Of a stretch of DNA of 64,000 bases, positions 53,661-61,948 are shown one piece after another; the first letter of the stretch is position 1; each line of letters begins with the position of its first letter. The notes under the pieces were generated by a model, which was not told the origin of the DNA, searched no databases, and worked only from the letters and a program-made list of their open reading frames with translations. A program made the translations under genes and the position numbers. The stretch spans positions 7,577,001 to 7,641,000 of the forward strand of contig NZ_CP095481.1 of the NCBI RefSeq assembly GCF_023023025.1, given 5' to 3'. The DNA is from Amycolatopsis sp. WQ 127309. Lineage in GTDB: Bacteria > Actinomycetota > Actinomycetes > Mycobacteriales > Pseudonocardiaceae.

Positions 53661-54955
53661 GGCTGACCTGGGCGCAACCGGAGGACCTCCTGGCTCACGA
53701 ACTGGTGCAGTCGGCCGCGGAGGGCCGGGACGTCTCGGCGGTCCGGGCCCGCTGGGTCGCGGCGGGCGGCGACCCCGTCCCGGTCGTGAGCGGCGCAGGA
53801 CCGGGAGCGGCGGAACTGCGGGCGCTGGCGCGGGAACTGCTGGACGAACTCGACGCGCGGCCGTCTGTTCCGGAGCCGTCGTGGGACTTTCCGGCCTCGC
53901 CTGAGCTGCCGCGGGGTGGGACGGACCGGCTGCTCGGCGCGTGGACCGGCCGGGCCGCCGGGTGCCTGCTGGGCAAGCCGGTGGAGAAGATCCCGCGCGC
54001 GGGCATCGAGGAGATCCTGCGCGCGACCGGCCGCTGGCCGCTGTCGGGCTGGTTCACCGCGGTGGGCCTGCCCGACGAGGTGGCCGCGCGGTGGCCGTGG
54101 AACCGGCGCTCGGCCCCGACGTCGCTCGAGGAGAACATCGACGGGATGCCCGAGGACGACGACCTCAACTACCCGATCCTCGCGCTCACCCTGCTGGAGA
54201 CGCACGGGCGGGACTTCGGCACGGACGACGTCGCCCAGCTGTGGCTGGACAACCTGCCCGCGGGCCGGGTGTTCACGGCCGAGCGGGCGGCGTACCGCAA
54301 CATCCTCGACGCGCGACCGTCGCCCGCCACGTACCGCAACCCGTTCCGGGAGTGGATCGGCGCGCTGATCCGCGCGGACGTCTTCGGCTGGGTCTCGCCG
54401 GGTGACGTCGTGGCGGCGGCACGGCTGGCGCGGACGGACGCGCGGCTGAGCCACACCCGCAACGGCGTGTACGGCGCGATGTGGGCCGCGGCCCTGGCGT
54501 CGGCGGCGATGGTGTGCGCGACGCCGGACGAGGTCCTCGACGCGGCCGACGTCGTGATCCCCGCCGGGAGTTCGCTGGCGTCCGCGGTCGCGCTGGGTCG
54601 TTCGGCGGCGCGGTCGGGCGATGTCCGCGCGGGCCTCGACCAGCTGCACGCCGCGTACGGCGACCTGCACTGGGTACACGTGCTCAACAACGCCGCGGTG
54701 ATCGCCTTCGCCTTGGCCAAGGGCGGCGGCGAGTTCGGCCCGAGCGTCTCGATCGCGGTGACGGCGGGCTGGGACACGGATTCGGCCGCGGCGACGGTCG
54801 GGGGAGTGGTCGGCGCGTTGCGCGGAGTCGACGGCATCGGCGAGTACTGGACAAAGCCCCTGGACGGCCGCATCGCGACATCCCTGCCGGGCGGGGAACG
54901 GCAGATCACGGACCTGGCGGCCCGCACGGCGGCGCTGGTGGAGGTGACGTCGTGA
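53657..54955 (+). CDS. ADP-ribosylglycohydrolase-family protein, copy 2
   Basis: A 432-aa protein. An N-terminal extension of about 90 residues (RLTWAQPEDLLAHELVQSAAEGRD and so on) precedes the fold, which starts RLLGAWTGRAAGCLLGKPVE. PEDDDLNYPILAL and VTAGWDTDSAAATVGGVVGAL carry the metal-binding Asp residues, with the Thr-Asp pattern of the first site replaced by EDDDLNY as in a distinct subfamily. GTG overlaps the stop of copy 1 (GTGA). The two copies are quite different in sequence, so this is not a recent duplication. Confidence 0.9.
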   Translation: MRLTWAQPEDLLAHELVQSAAEGRDVSAVRARWVAAGGDPVPVVSGAGPGAAELRALARELLDELDARPSVPEPSWDFPASPELPRGGTDRLLGAWTGRAAGCLLGKPVEKIPRAGIEEILRATGRWPLSGWFTAVGLPDEVAARWPWNRRSAPTSLEENIDGMPEDDDLNYPILALTLLETHGRDFGTDDVAQLWLDNLPAGRVFTAERAAYRNILDARPSPATYRNPFREWIGALIRADVFGWVSPGDVVAAARLARTDARLSHTRNGVYGAMWAAALASAAMVCATPDEVLDAADVVIPAGSSLASAVALGRSAARSGDVRAGLDQLHAAYGDLHWVHVLNNAAVIAFALAKGGGEFGPSVSIAVTAGWDTDSAAATVGGVVGALRGVDGIGEYWTKPLDGRIATSLPGGERQITDLAARTAALVEVTS

Positions 54956-55005
54956 CGGAGTGGGCGGCGCAGATCGGCACGGCGTTCGTGGGTGGTGTGG
55001 CGTGA
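54952..55005 (+). CDS. 17-codon mini-ORF bridging two genes
   Basis: Translates as MTEWAAQIGTAFVGGVA. Its GTG overlaps the stop of the preceding gene and its stop overlaps the GTG of the next (GTGA at both ends), so ribosomes could pass through it without leaving the mRNA. It resembles the N-terminus of an enzyme and may be a relic of a deleted gene, or a coupling element. No other support. Confidence 0.35.
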   Translation: MTEWAAQIGTAFVGGVA

Positions 55006-55883
55006 GTGGGCGTGTGGTCGTCGTCGGGTCGGCGAATGTGGACCTTGTCGTCGACGTGCCCCGGCATCCGCATGGGGGCGAGACCGTCCTCGGGGATCGG
55101 TTGCGGCGCAGTCCTGGCGGCAAGGGTGCGAACCAAGCCGTCGCCGCCGCGTGGGCCGGTGGGGCCGATACCTCCTTCGTCGGCGCTCTCGGGGACGACG
55201 AGGCCGCCGATCTGCTGCTCGTCTCGCTAGGCGGCGCCGGTGTCCGCACCGATCTCGTCGCGCGCGTGGATGCGCCCACCGGGACCGCGTTCGTGACCGT
55301 CGATCCGGGCGGGGAGAACGCCATCGTCGTCGCCCCCGGGGCCAATGACCTCCTGCAGCTCAATGACAAGCACGCCGAGCGGATCGCTCAAGCCGACGTC
55401 GTGCTCGCCCAGCTGGAGATTCCTCTTGACGTTGTGACCGAAGCCGCCGCGGCACGCGAGGCCGGGGCGCTCTTCGTGCTCAACGCCGCGCCGTCGCGTG
55501 CGTTGCCGCCGGAGCTGTGGGGCGCGGTCGACATCCTCGTCGTCAACGAGCACGAAGCCGCCGACCTCACGGGCACTCCCGAAGCGCTGCTCGACCGTGT
55601 GCCGGTGGCCGTGGTGACACTGGGCGGTGAGGGCTGCGTGGTCCTCCGCCGTGAGCGGGAACCGGTGCACGTCAACGGTATCCCGGTGCAGGTCATCGAC
55701 ACGACCGGCGCCGGCGACACCTTCTGCGGCGTCCTCGCAGCGTCGCTCGCCCGCGGGCTCGACGTCGAAGCCGCCACCCGGCTGGCCTGTGCGGCCGGTG
55801 CCCTGGCCGTGACGCGGCCCGGGGCGCAGACCGCCGTCCCGTCCGCCGATGAGGTCGCGCTGCTCGGAGGAAGGGTGTCATGA
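55002..55883 (+). CDS. Ribokinase-like PfkB sugar kinase
   Basis: A 293-aa sugar kinase. VVVVGSANVDLVVDVPRHP is the ribokinase N-terminus, SPGGKGANQAVAAAWAGG signature 1, and DTTGAGDTFCGVLAA signature 2 with catalytic Asp239. The sequence fits true ribokinases better than the kinase at 883-1827. It would phosphorylate ribose or a related pentose freed by the glycohydrolases. The GTG start gives the conserved SGRVVVVGS beginning. The stop overlaps the next ATG (ATGA). Confidence 0.92.
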   Translation: MSGRVVVVGSANVDLVVDVPRHPHGGETVLGDRLRRSPGGKGANQAVAAAWAGGADTSFVGALGDDEAADLLLVSLGGAGVRTDLVARVDAPTGTAFVTVDPGGENAIVVAPGANDLLQLNDKHAERIAQADVVLAQLEIPLDVVTEAAAAREAGALFVLNAAPSRALPPELWGAVDILVVNEHEAADLTGTPEALLDRVPVAVVTLGGEGCVVLRREREPVHVNGIPVQVIDTTGAGDTFCGVLAASLARGLDVEAATRLACAAGALAVTRPGAQTAVPSADEVALLGGRVS

Positions 55884-57754
55884 CCGACCCGCTTGTCCCG
55901 CGGCCCATCGACCGGCCGACGCCGGTGCGTGGCCCGCTGTCCGAATTGGACGAAGCCAAGATCTTCGCCGCACCCGACGATCCCGCGGACGTCCCCGCGT
56001 GGCGCGAGAAGCTGCACGTCTGGCGCGAAGACGCGCGAGCCCGCCACGGCTACACCGGCGACGCCTACGCGCGGCCGGGTGCGGCCTGGGCGCAGACCTG
56101 CTACAGCGTCGCCCAGGTGTGGTTGTGGGACGAGCTGCTCTACTCCTTCGCCGACCACCGCTTCACGCCCGAGCGGTTCCTCGACGACGCCCGCGCCCGC
56201 TTCGGCGGCCTCGACGCCGTCGTCCTGTGGCACGCCTACCCGGTGATCGGCCTCGACGACCGCAACCAGTGGGACTTCTACCGCGACGTCCCCGGCCTCG
56301 AGGTCCTCGTCGAGGACCTGCACCGGGCCGGCCTGCGCGTGTTCGTCGACTACAACCCCTGGGACGTCGGGACCCGCCGTGGTGCCGACGACCTCACCGA
56401 GCTGGCCGCGCTCGTCGCCGACCTCGACGTCGACGGCGTCTTCCTCGACACCCTCAAGAAGGCCGAGCCGGAGTTCGTCGAGCGGCTCGAAGCCGCCAAG
56501 CCGGGGCTCGTGCTGGAAGGCGAGTCGAAGCTCGCGGTCGAGCGGATCGAGGACCACGCCGCGTCGTGGGCCCAGTTCTTCGCCGACTCGCCCGTGCCCG
56601 GCGTCCTGCGCTCCCACTGGTACGAGCGCCGGCACATGCAGCACCACGTCCGCCGCTGGCACCGCGACCACACCGAAGAACTGCAGTCCGCGTGGCTCAA
56701 CGGCGTCGGCGTGATGGTCTGGGAGGTCGTGTTCGGCGTGTGGGTCGGCTGGTCCCGCCGGGACGCCGCGACCGTGCGGCGGATGGTGACCGTCCAGCGT
56801 GCGGCGAGCGACTTGCTCCTTGACGGCGACTGGACACCGCTGGCCGACCTGGCCCGCGGGCTCCACGCGTCGAGCTGGGAGCGGGACGGCGTGACACTGT
56901 GGACGATCGTCAACCGCGGCGACACCGACTACGAGGGTGCGCTGCCGGGCATCGACCTCCTGGGCGGAGTCCCGGCCCGGGGGATCGGCGCGGCACTGGA
57001 GGTCGCCGAAGGCGCCACCGAGCCCGCGTGGCTGCACGACCTGGAGACCACCCCGCACGACCCCGACGCTCGCTTCCCGCACCGGCTCGCGACGCGCATA
57101 AGTCCACAAAGGACCAAAGGTGAACCCGAGCCGGACGCCGTGATCGTCCCCAACGGACCGTACGTGCTGACCGTCCGGTACCGCGCCCGCGAAACCGGGA
57201 TGTACCAGGGCGCGCCCTACGTGGACGAATGGAAACCGCTCCCGCCACGCCTGCACGACGCCCGGACGCTGCAACGCGACGGCGAGCTGGCCACGCCGGT
57301 CGCCGTCGCGGCCACCGAGGTGACGAACGCCGAGTTCGCCGAGTTCGTCGAGGCCACCGGTTACCGGCCGGAGTACCCGCACCGGTTCCTGGAGCACCGC
57401 GGCGGCCCGGACGAGCCGGTGACCTACGTCGACCTCGACGACGCCCGCGCGTACTGCGCCTGGCGCGGCGGGCGGCTGCCCACCGAGGACGAATGGCAGC
57501 TCGCGGGGGAGACCGGAAGCCTCAAGCGCGGCACTCCGGCCGTGTGGAACTGGACCGAAAGCGAACACTCGGACGGACGGACGCGCTTCGTGATGCTCAA
57601 GGGCGGCAGCGACTTCCGGGCCGACGGCTCCGAGTGGTACGTCGAGGGCGGGCGCCGGGAACCGGCGTACAGCGTCAAGCTGCTGCTGCCCGGACTCGGC
57701 CTCGCCCGCGCGGCGACGGTCGGCTTCCGGTGCGCGTGGGACGTGCCGGCATGA
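55880..57754 (+). CDS. Fusion of a GH-like TIM-barrel domain and an FGE-like domain
   Basis: A 624-aa cytoplasmic protein. Residues about 50-330 look like a retaining glycoside hydrolase barrel: VDYNPWDVGTRR, GVFLDTLKKAEPEF (Asp190) and LVLEGESKLAVERI (Glu213) are plausible catalytic strands. Residues 340-400 may be a beta-sandwich. Residues 470-620 have the formylglycine-generating-enzyme/SUMF1 fold: VTNAEFAEFVEATGY, GRLPTEDEWQLAG, VWNWTES and KGGSDFRADG, ending GFRCAW. The copper-binding cysteines of real FGEs are absent, so it probably binds ligand rather than making formylglycine. I know no named family with this pairing. The joint uses rare codons. Confidence 0.75.
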   Translation: MTDPLVPRPIDRPTPVRGPLSELDEAKIFAAPDDPADVPAWREKLHVWREDARARHGYTGDAYARPGAAWAQTCYSVAQVWLWDELLYSFADHRFTPERFLDDARARFGGLDAVVLWHAYPVIGLDDRNQWDFYRDVPGLEVLVEDLHRAGLRVFVDYNPWDVGTRRGADDLTELAALVADLDVDGVFLDTLKKAEPEFVERLEAAKPGLVLEGESKLAVERIEDHAASWAQFFADSPVPGVLRSHWYERRHMQHHVRRWHRDHTEELQSAWLNGVGVMVWEVVFGVWVGWSRRDAATVRRMVTVQRAASDLLLDGDWTPLADLARGLHASSWERDGVTLWTIVNRGDTDYEGALPGIDLLGGVPARGIGAALEVAEGATEPAWLHDLETTPHDPDARFPHRLATRISPQRTKGEPEPDAVIVPNGPYVLTVRYRARETGMYQGAPYVDEWKPLPPRLHDARTLQRDGELATPVAVAATEVTNAEFAEFVEATGYRPEYPHRFLEHRGGPDEPVTYVDLDDARAYCAWRGGRLPTEDEWQLAGETGSLKRGTPAVWNWTESEHSDGRTRFVMLKGGSDFRADGSEWYVEGGRREPAYSVKLLLPGLGLARAATVGFRCAWDVPA

Positions 57755-58959
57755 GCGTCACCCGCGACCCCGCCGGCGGTGCCCTCGCCGGGCTGCGCGT
57801 CGTCGACGCGTCCACGCTGTTCGCCGGCCCGATGGCCGCGATGCACCTGGGCGACATGGGCGCCGAGGTGATCAAGGTCGAGCACCCGCGCAAACCCGAC
57901 CCGTCGCGCAGCCACGGCGCCGCCAAGGACGGCGTCAACCTGTGGTGGAAGACCCTGGGCCGCAACAAGCGCACCATCACCGCCGACCTCGGCAGCGACG
58001 GCGGCCGCGAGGTCTTCCTCGCGCTCGTGACCAGCGCGGACGTCGTGATCGAGAACTTCCGCCCGGGCACCCTCGAGCGCTGGGGCCTCGGGTACGACGT
58101 CCTGGCCGGCTGGAACCCGCGGCTCGTGCTCGCCCGCGTGACCGGTTTCGGCCAGCTAGGGCCGTACCGGTCGCGCCCGGGCTTCGGCACGCTCGCCGAG
58201 GCGATGAGCGGCTTCGCGGCCACGACCGGGGAGCCCGACGGCCCGCCGACGCTCCCGCCGTTCGGGCTCGCGGACGGCGTCGCGTCGCTGGCCACGGCGT
58301 ACGCGATCATGGTCGCGCTCGCCTCGCGCGGGCAGAGCGGGCGCGGCCAGGTCGTCGACACCGCCATCATCGAGCCGATGCTGGCCATGCTCGGGCCGCA
58401 GATCACCCGCTGGGACCAGCTGCGCACCGTCCAGCCGCGCACCGGGAACCGGTCCACGAACAACGCGCCGCGCAACACCTACCGCACCGCCGACGGCCAG
58501 TGGGTCGCGGTGTCGACGTCGGCGCAGTCGATCGCGGAGCGCGTCGTCCGGCTCGTCGGACGGCCCGACCTGGCCGACGAGCCGTGGTTCGCGACCGGTG
58601 CCGAACGCGCGCGGCACGCCGACGAACTCGACGAAGCCGTCGGCGCGTGGATCGGGCAGCGCACGCGCGACGACGTCGTCGCCGCGTTCGAACAGGCACA
58701 GGCCGCCGTGGCGCCGATCTACGACGCCGCGGACATCGTCGAAGACCCGCAGTTCCGGGCGCTCGGCACGATCCACGAGATCGAGGACCCCGACCTCGGG
58801 CCGATGCTGATGCAGGGCCCGCTGTTCCGGCTTTCGGGCCACGACGGCGTCATCGGCTTCACCGGCCGGCCGCACGGCGCCGACACCGACGCGGTGCTCG
58901 GCGAGCTGGGGTTCTCCCCGGAGCGCGTCGCCGAGCTGCGCGAGCGGGGTGCGGTGTGA
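57751..58959 (+). CDS. CaiB/BaiF-type (family III) CoA-transferase
   Basis: A 402-aa CoA-transferase. LRVVDASTLFAGPMAAMHLGDMGAEVIKVE, given here in part (LGDMGAEVIKVEHP), starts the fold; NKRTITADLGS, VIENFRPGTLERWGLGYD and VARVTGFGQLGPYR-like strands follow. At the catalytic position the sequence is RPGFGTLAEAMSG, with Gly-Thr where most relatives have Asp, seen also in some family members; a nearby Glu may serve. Together with the citrate-lyase-like gene it suggests activation of a hydroxyacid to its CoA ester. It overlaps the fusion-protein stop. Confidence 0.9.
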   Translation: MSVTRDPAGGALAGLRVVDASTLFAGPMAAMHLGDMGAEVIKVEHPRKPDPSRSHGAAKDGVNLWWKTLGRNKRTITADLGSDGGREVFLALVTSADVVIENFRPGTLERWGLGYDVLAGWNPRLVLARVTGFGQLGPYRSRPGFGTLAEAMSGFAATTGEPDGPPTLPPFGLADGVASLATAYAIMVALASRGQSGRGQVVDTAIIEPMLAMLGPQITRWDQLRTVQPRTGNRSTNNAPRNTYRTADGQWVAVSTSAQSIAERVVRLVGRPDLADEPWFATGAERARHADELDEAVGAWIGQRTRDDVVAAFEQAQAAVAPIYDAADIVEDPQFRALGTIHEIEDPDLGPMLMQGPLFRLSGHDGVIGFTGRPHGADTDAVLGELGFSPERVAELRERGAV

Positions 58960-59771
58960 GCCCGCCGCTGACGTTCCTCTACGTACCCGCCGACCGGCCG
59001 GACCGGGTGGCCAAGGCCCTCGGCTCCGCGGCCGACGTCGTGCTCGTCGACCTGGAGGACGCCGTCGCGCCCGCGCACAAGGACGCGGCGCGGGCGAACG
59101 TCTTGCGGCTGCTGGCTTCCGTCGCGCGTCCGGTGCAGGTGCGCGTCAACCACCCGAGCACACCGTGGCACGCGGCCGACCTCGCTGCGGTCGCCACGTT
59201 GCCGCTGGAAGTGGGCGTACGGCTGCCGAAAGTCGAGTCGCCCGAGGAGATCCGGGCCGTCGCGGCCGCCCTGCCGGACCGCGCGCTGCACCCGCTCATC
59301 GAGTCCGCGCTGGGCGTCGAACGGGCCCTCGACATCGCGACGGCGTCGCCGCGGATCGCGTCGCTCGGCCTCGGCGAAGCCGACCTGCGCTCGGACCTCG
59401 GCGTCGCCGGCGACGCCGGGCTGACGTGGGCCCGCAGCCGCGTGATCGTCGCGGCCCGCGCGGCCCGGCTGGCGCCGCCCGCGATGTCGGCTTACGCCAA
59501 CGTCCGGGACCTCGACGGCCTGGCCGAGTCCTGCCGGGCCGGGCGGGCCCTCGGCTTCCGCGGCCGGACGGCGATCCACCCGGTGCAGCTGGCCACGATC
59601 CGCGCCGCGTTCCTGCCGACGCCGCAGGAGATCGCGCGGGCGCGGGAGGTCGTCGAGCGCGTCACGGACGCGACGGCGGCCGGGGTCGGCGCGATCGCCC
59701 TCGCCGACGGCACCTTCCTCGACGTCGCCATGGTCGAACAAGCGCGCACGGTGCTCTCGCTCGCGGAGTAG
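58956..59771 (+). CDS. HpcH/HpaI-CitE-like C-C lyase
   Basis: A 271-aa TIM-barrel lyase of the citrate lyase beta/malyl-CoA lyase group. FLYVPADRPDRVAKAL is the N-terminal signature, VVLVDLEDAVAP carries the metal-coordinating acid pair, VRLPKVESPEEI and HPLIESALGVERA the substrate region, LGLGEADLRSDLG the second ligand. KGRTAIHP-like motif FRGRTAIHPVQ closes the site. It would cleave a hydroxyacyl-CoA made by the preceding CoA-transferase into acetyl-CoA and an oxo acid. Last gene of the operon. Confidence 0.92.
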   Translation: MSPPLTFLYVPADRPDRVAKALGSAADVVLVDLEDAVAPAHKDAARANVLRLLASVARPVQVRVNHPSTPWHAADLAAVATLPLEVGVRLPKVESPEEIRAVAAALPDRALHPLIESALGVERALDIATASPRIASLGLGEADLRSDLGVAGDAGLTWARSRVIVAARAARLAPPAMSAYANVRDLDGLAESCRAGRALGFRGRTAIHPVQLATIRAAFLPTPQEIARAREVVERVTDATAAGVGAIALADGTFLDVAMVEQARTVLSLAE

Positions 59772-59790
59772 TACAGCGGAGCAGTACAAA

Positions 59791-59807
59791 GCTGTTGTCC
59801 GAACAGC
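59791..59807 (+). terminator. Short hairpin after the operon
   Basis: GCTGTT (59791-59796) and AACAGC (59802-59807) with a 5-base loop, 20 bases after the lyase stop. Weak but in the right place between convergent genes. Confidence 0.45.
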
Positions 59808-59822
59808 AGCAGTGGAGCGGTC

Positions 59823-61307
59823 TCAGCCGACCTGAGCGGGCGCCTCGGGCTCGGGCGCCGCGACCTTCCGACGTCGGTTCAGCTGGTCCCGGACGAACCG
59901 GTAGACCACCGGGGCCGCCATGACGCACAACGACAGCGCCGCCACGTCCAGCAGGTACGCCGCCAGCCAGACGTGCTTCGCGATCTCGAAGTAGCCGTCG
60001 CCGACCACGGCCATCACCGCGATGCCCAGGGCCGCCGTCACCGAGACGCCGGCCTGCAGACCCGCGCGGTTCGTCCACGCCCGGCGGCGCAGCAGGGCGA
60101 GCACGGCGCCGGCCAGGCCGAGCAGCACCAGCAGGGACGGCCACCACGGCAGGCTCATGGTGTCGAGCCACTCGCGGAACGTCTGCGGGTTGCCGCCCAT
60201 GTCGCCGCTGACCGGGGCCGAGTTGTCCGGGGCCTTGGTCGCCGCGCCCCAGGGGCGGTTCGGGAGGTACGGCAGGTCGCGGCCGTGCGTGGCCTGCAGG
60301 CCGATGCCGATCGCGCGGGCCAGCGCCGCCGGGTGGGCCAGCAGCAGGCTCCAGACCTTGCCCTTGACCGCGCTGGGTTCCTCCAGCAGCACGTCCGCGC
60401 CGGCCAGCTGCTCCGGCCCGTCGGGGTAGTACGCCTTGCCCGCGCTCTGGCTCGCGGCTTCGGGCAGACCCAGCTCGGCCGCCGACCCCGGCAGCTCGAC
60501 CAGGCCGAGGGTGTAAACGACGTTCACCGCGTTGACGTCGGCGTAGTTGCGCTCCTGCCAGGCGAGGTTCGCCCGGATCGGCGCGATGATCTCCAGCACG
60601 AGCAGGACGGCGATCAGCGGCCCGACGAGCCGGCCCGACCACCAGCGCCCGGCCCCCGCCCGGGCGCCGGTCACCGCGCAGACGAGCACCGCCAGCACGA
60701 ACAGCGGCAGGAACCCGATCTTCGCCAGCCCCGCGACGACGCCGCCGGCCGCGACCAGCAGCAGCGCGGACAGCCGCTCGAAGCCGTCCTCGACCTGGGT
60801 GCCGGCGATCACCGCGAGCCCGCAGAGCAGCGTGTACGCGCCGAACAGGCCGGCGGGCTCGCCGAACGTCGAGAGGAACAGCCGCGCGAAGTCGGGGTTG
60901 AGCAGCGGGAGGACGGGCGGGAGCAGCAGTGCGAGACGGCGCCAGCCACGGGCGAGCAACGCCCAGGCCGCAAGCGCGGTGACCAGGAAGACCAGCAGCG
61001 TGTACAGCCAGCCGAGCGAGGTGAGGCTGAACGGCCCGTCGCCGTCCGCGACCGCTTTGAACAGCACCGCGGCGCTCGAGGGCTGCGGGTCGGGGCACGG
61101 CGTGCCGCGGCCGAAGTCCAGCACGACGCCGCCGAGCCAGCTCGCTTTGTGGTCGGGGGTGGCCGGGCTGAGCCCGGCGGTGCAGAACAGCCGGTAACCG
61201 TCACCGTTGTCGCCGGCGCCGTTCGGGGTGCCGAGCAGACCGAGGCTGATGATCAGCCCCAGCGCAGCGACGAACCCGGCCGCGACGGCCATCCCCACCC
61301 TCTTCAC
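59823..61307 (-). CDS. Multi-spanning membrane protein
   Basis: A 494-aa integral membrane protein with about 10-11 helices: one near residues 5-27, then a long extracytoplasmic loop with two cysteines (LFCTAG and GTPC) and further pairs of helices, another loop around 270-370 containing ELPGSAAELGLPEAASQSAG and NRPWGAA, and a basic C-terminus. The layout recalls GT-C type glycosyltransferase-like or O-antigen/arabinan-polymerase-like membrane proteins, but no catalytic Asp motif is obvious. GTG at 61307 lies 7 bases after TAGGCT (minus strand), a leaderless start. Function not recognised. Confidence 0.82.
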   Translation of the reverse strand: MKRVGMAVAAGFVAALGLIISLGLLGTPNGAGDNGDGYRLFCTAGLSPATPDHKASWLGGVVLDFGRGTPCPDPQPSSAAVLFKAVADGDGPFSLTSLGWLYTLLVFLVTALAAWALLARGWRRLALLLPPVLPLLNPDFARLFLSTFGEPAGLFGAYTLLCGLAVIAGTQVEDGFERLSALLLVAAGGVVAGLAKIGFLPLFVLAVLVCAVTGARAGAGRWWSGRLVGPLIAVLLVLEIIAPIRANLAWQERNYADVNAVNVVYTLGLVELPGSAAELGLPEAASQSAGKAYYPDGPEQLAGADVLLEEPSAVKGKVWSLLLAHPAALARAIGIGLQATHGRDLPYLPNRPWGAATKAPDNSAPVSGDMGGNPQTFREWLDTMSLPWWPSLLVLLGLAGAVLALLRRRAWTNRAGLQAGVSVTAALGIAVMAVVGDGYFEIAKHVWLAAYLLDVAALSLCVMAAPVVYRFVRDQLNRRRKVAAPEPEAPAQVG

Positions 61308-61474
61308 ACCGGTCAGCCTAGGTGGTCGGTTCGCCGGGTGGTTCCGGAACACCCGATTCCGGTGGTCCGGATCTCACTGCGCGTGGCCGGACGCGCCGGT
61401 GCTGGGTGCCTGGTCACGGGGTGTCCGCGGACGTGCGCGGCGCGTTCGGCGCACGCCGTGACGCGGGGTGCGCC

Positions 61475-61687
61475 TCAGCCGGAGTGGCCGCAGTGCAGGA
61501 CCGCCGCGCCGGCCAGCGCTTCGCAGGCCGGGCACCGCGTCATCGGGCGCTCACGACGTCCCCAGTACGGGTGGGTGGCCCCGCACAACGCGGTGACGCG
61601 GTCACCCGGCTGGGGATCCGGGTTGCAGCGGGGGCAGTAGGCGTGCGCCGCGCGTTCGACGGCGGTGCTGTCTTGGCTGGCGCTCAT
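61475..61687 (-). CDS. Small zinc-ribbon protein
   Basis: A 70-aa protein with three Cys-rich knuckles: AYCPRCNP, TALCG and TRCPACEA, then LHCGH. The spacing suggests one or two zinc sites. The pattern of TALCG...P...CPxC is similar to small actinobacterial DUF3039 proteins. TATCCC lies 6 bases before the ATG (minus strand), a leaderless arrangement. The function is unknown; a nucleic-acid or metal role is possible. Confidence 0.75.
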   Translation of the reverse strand: MSASQDSTAVERAAHAYCPRCNPDPQPGDRVTALCGATHPYWGRRERPMTRCPACEALAGAAVLHCGHSG

Positions 61688-61725
61688 GGATCCGGGATAC
61701 CCGGCCGGCCGGCGCGGCAACCACG

Positions 61726-61938
61726 TCAGTCCGCGGTGAGCTCGGCGAGCACTTCCGCGGCCGTCGTGCTGCCGCCGTCCGCGAGGCGCCGCAGCTCGGC
61801 GAGGTTCTCCTGCTCGGTGGCCACCTCGATGAGCACGTCGAGCGCCGTCGGGTCGCCGGTGTCGGCGATGCGGCGGAGGCCGGCGAGGTCGCCTCGCTCG
61901 CCCAGCTGCTCGATGAGCACGTCGAGGGAGTCGGACAT
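61726..61938 (-). CDS. Small tandem-repeat helical protein
   Basis: A 70-aa protein built from a 28-residue repeat: LDVLIEQLGERGDLAGLRRI and ADTGDPTA, then LDVLIEVATEQENLAELRRL and ADGGSTTA, then a third partial copy AEVLAELTAD. Helical hairpins of this kind resemble HEAT repeats but are too few for a standard fold. TAGGCT lies 7 bases before the ATG on the minus strand (leaderless). It is acidic, with no cysteine. It may be a binding adaptor; no family is recognised. Confidence 0.75.
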   Translation of the reverse strand: MSDSLDVLIEQLGERGDLAGLRRIADTGDPTALDVLIEVATEQENLAELRRLADGGSTTAAEVLAELTAD

Positions 61939-61948
61939 GGCCGTCAGC

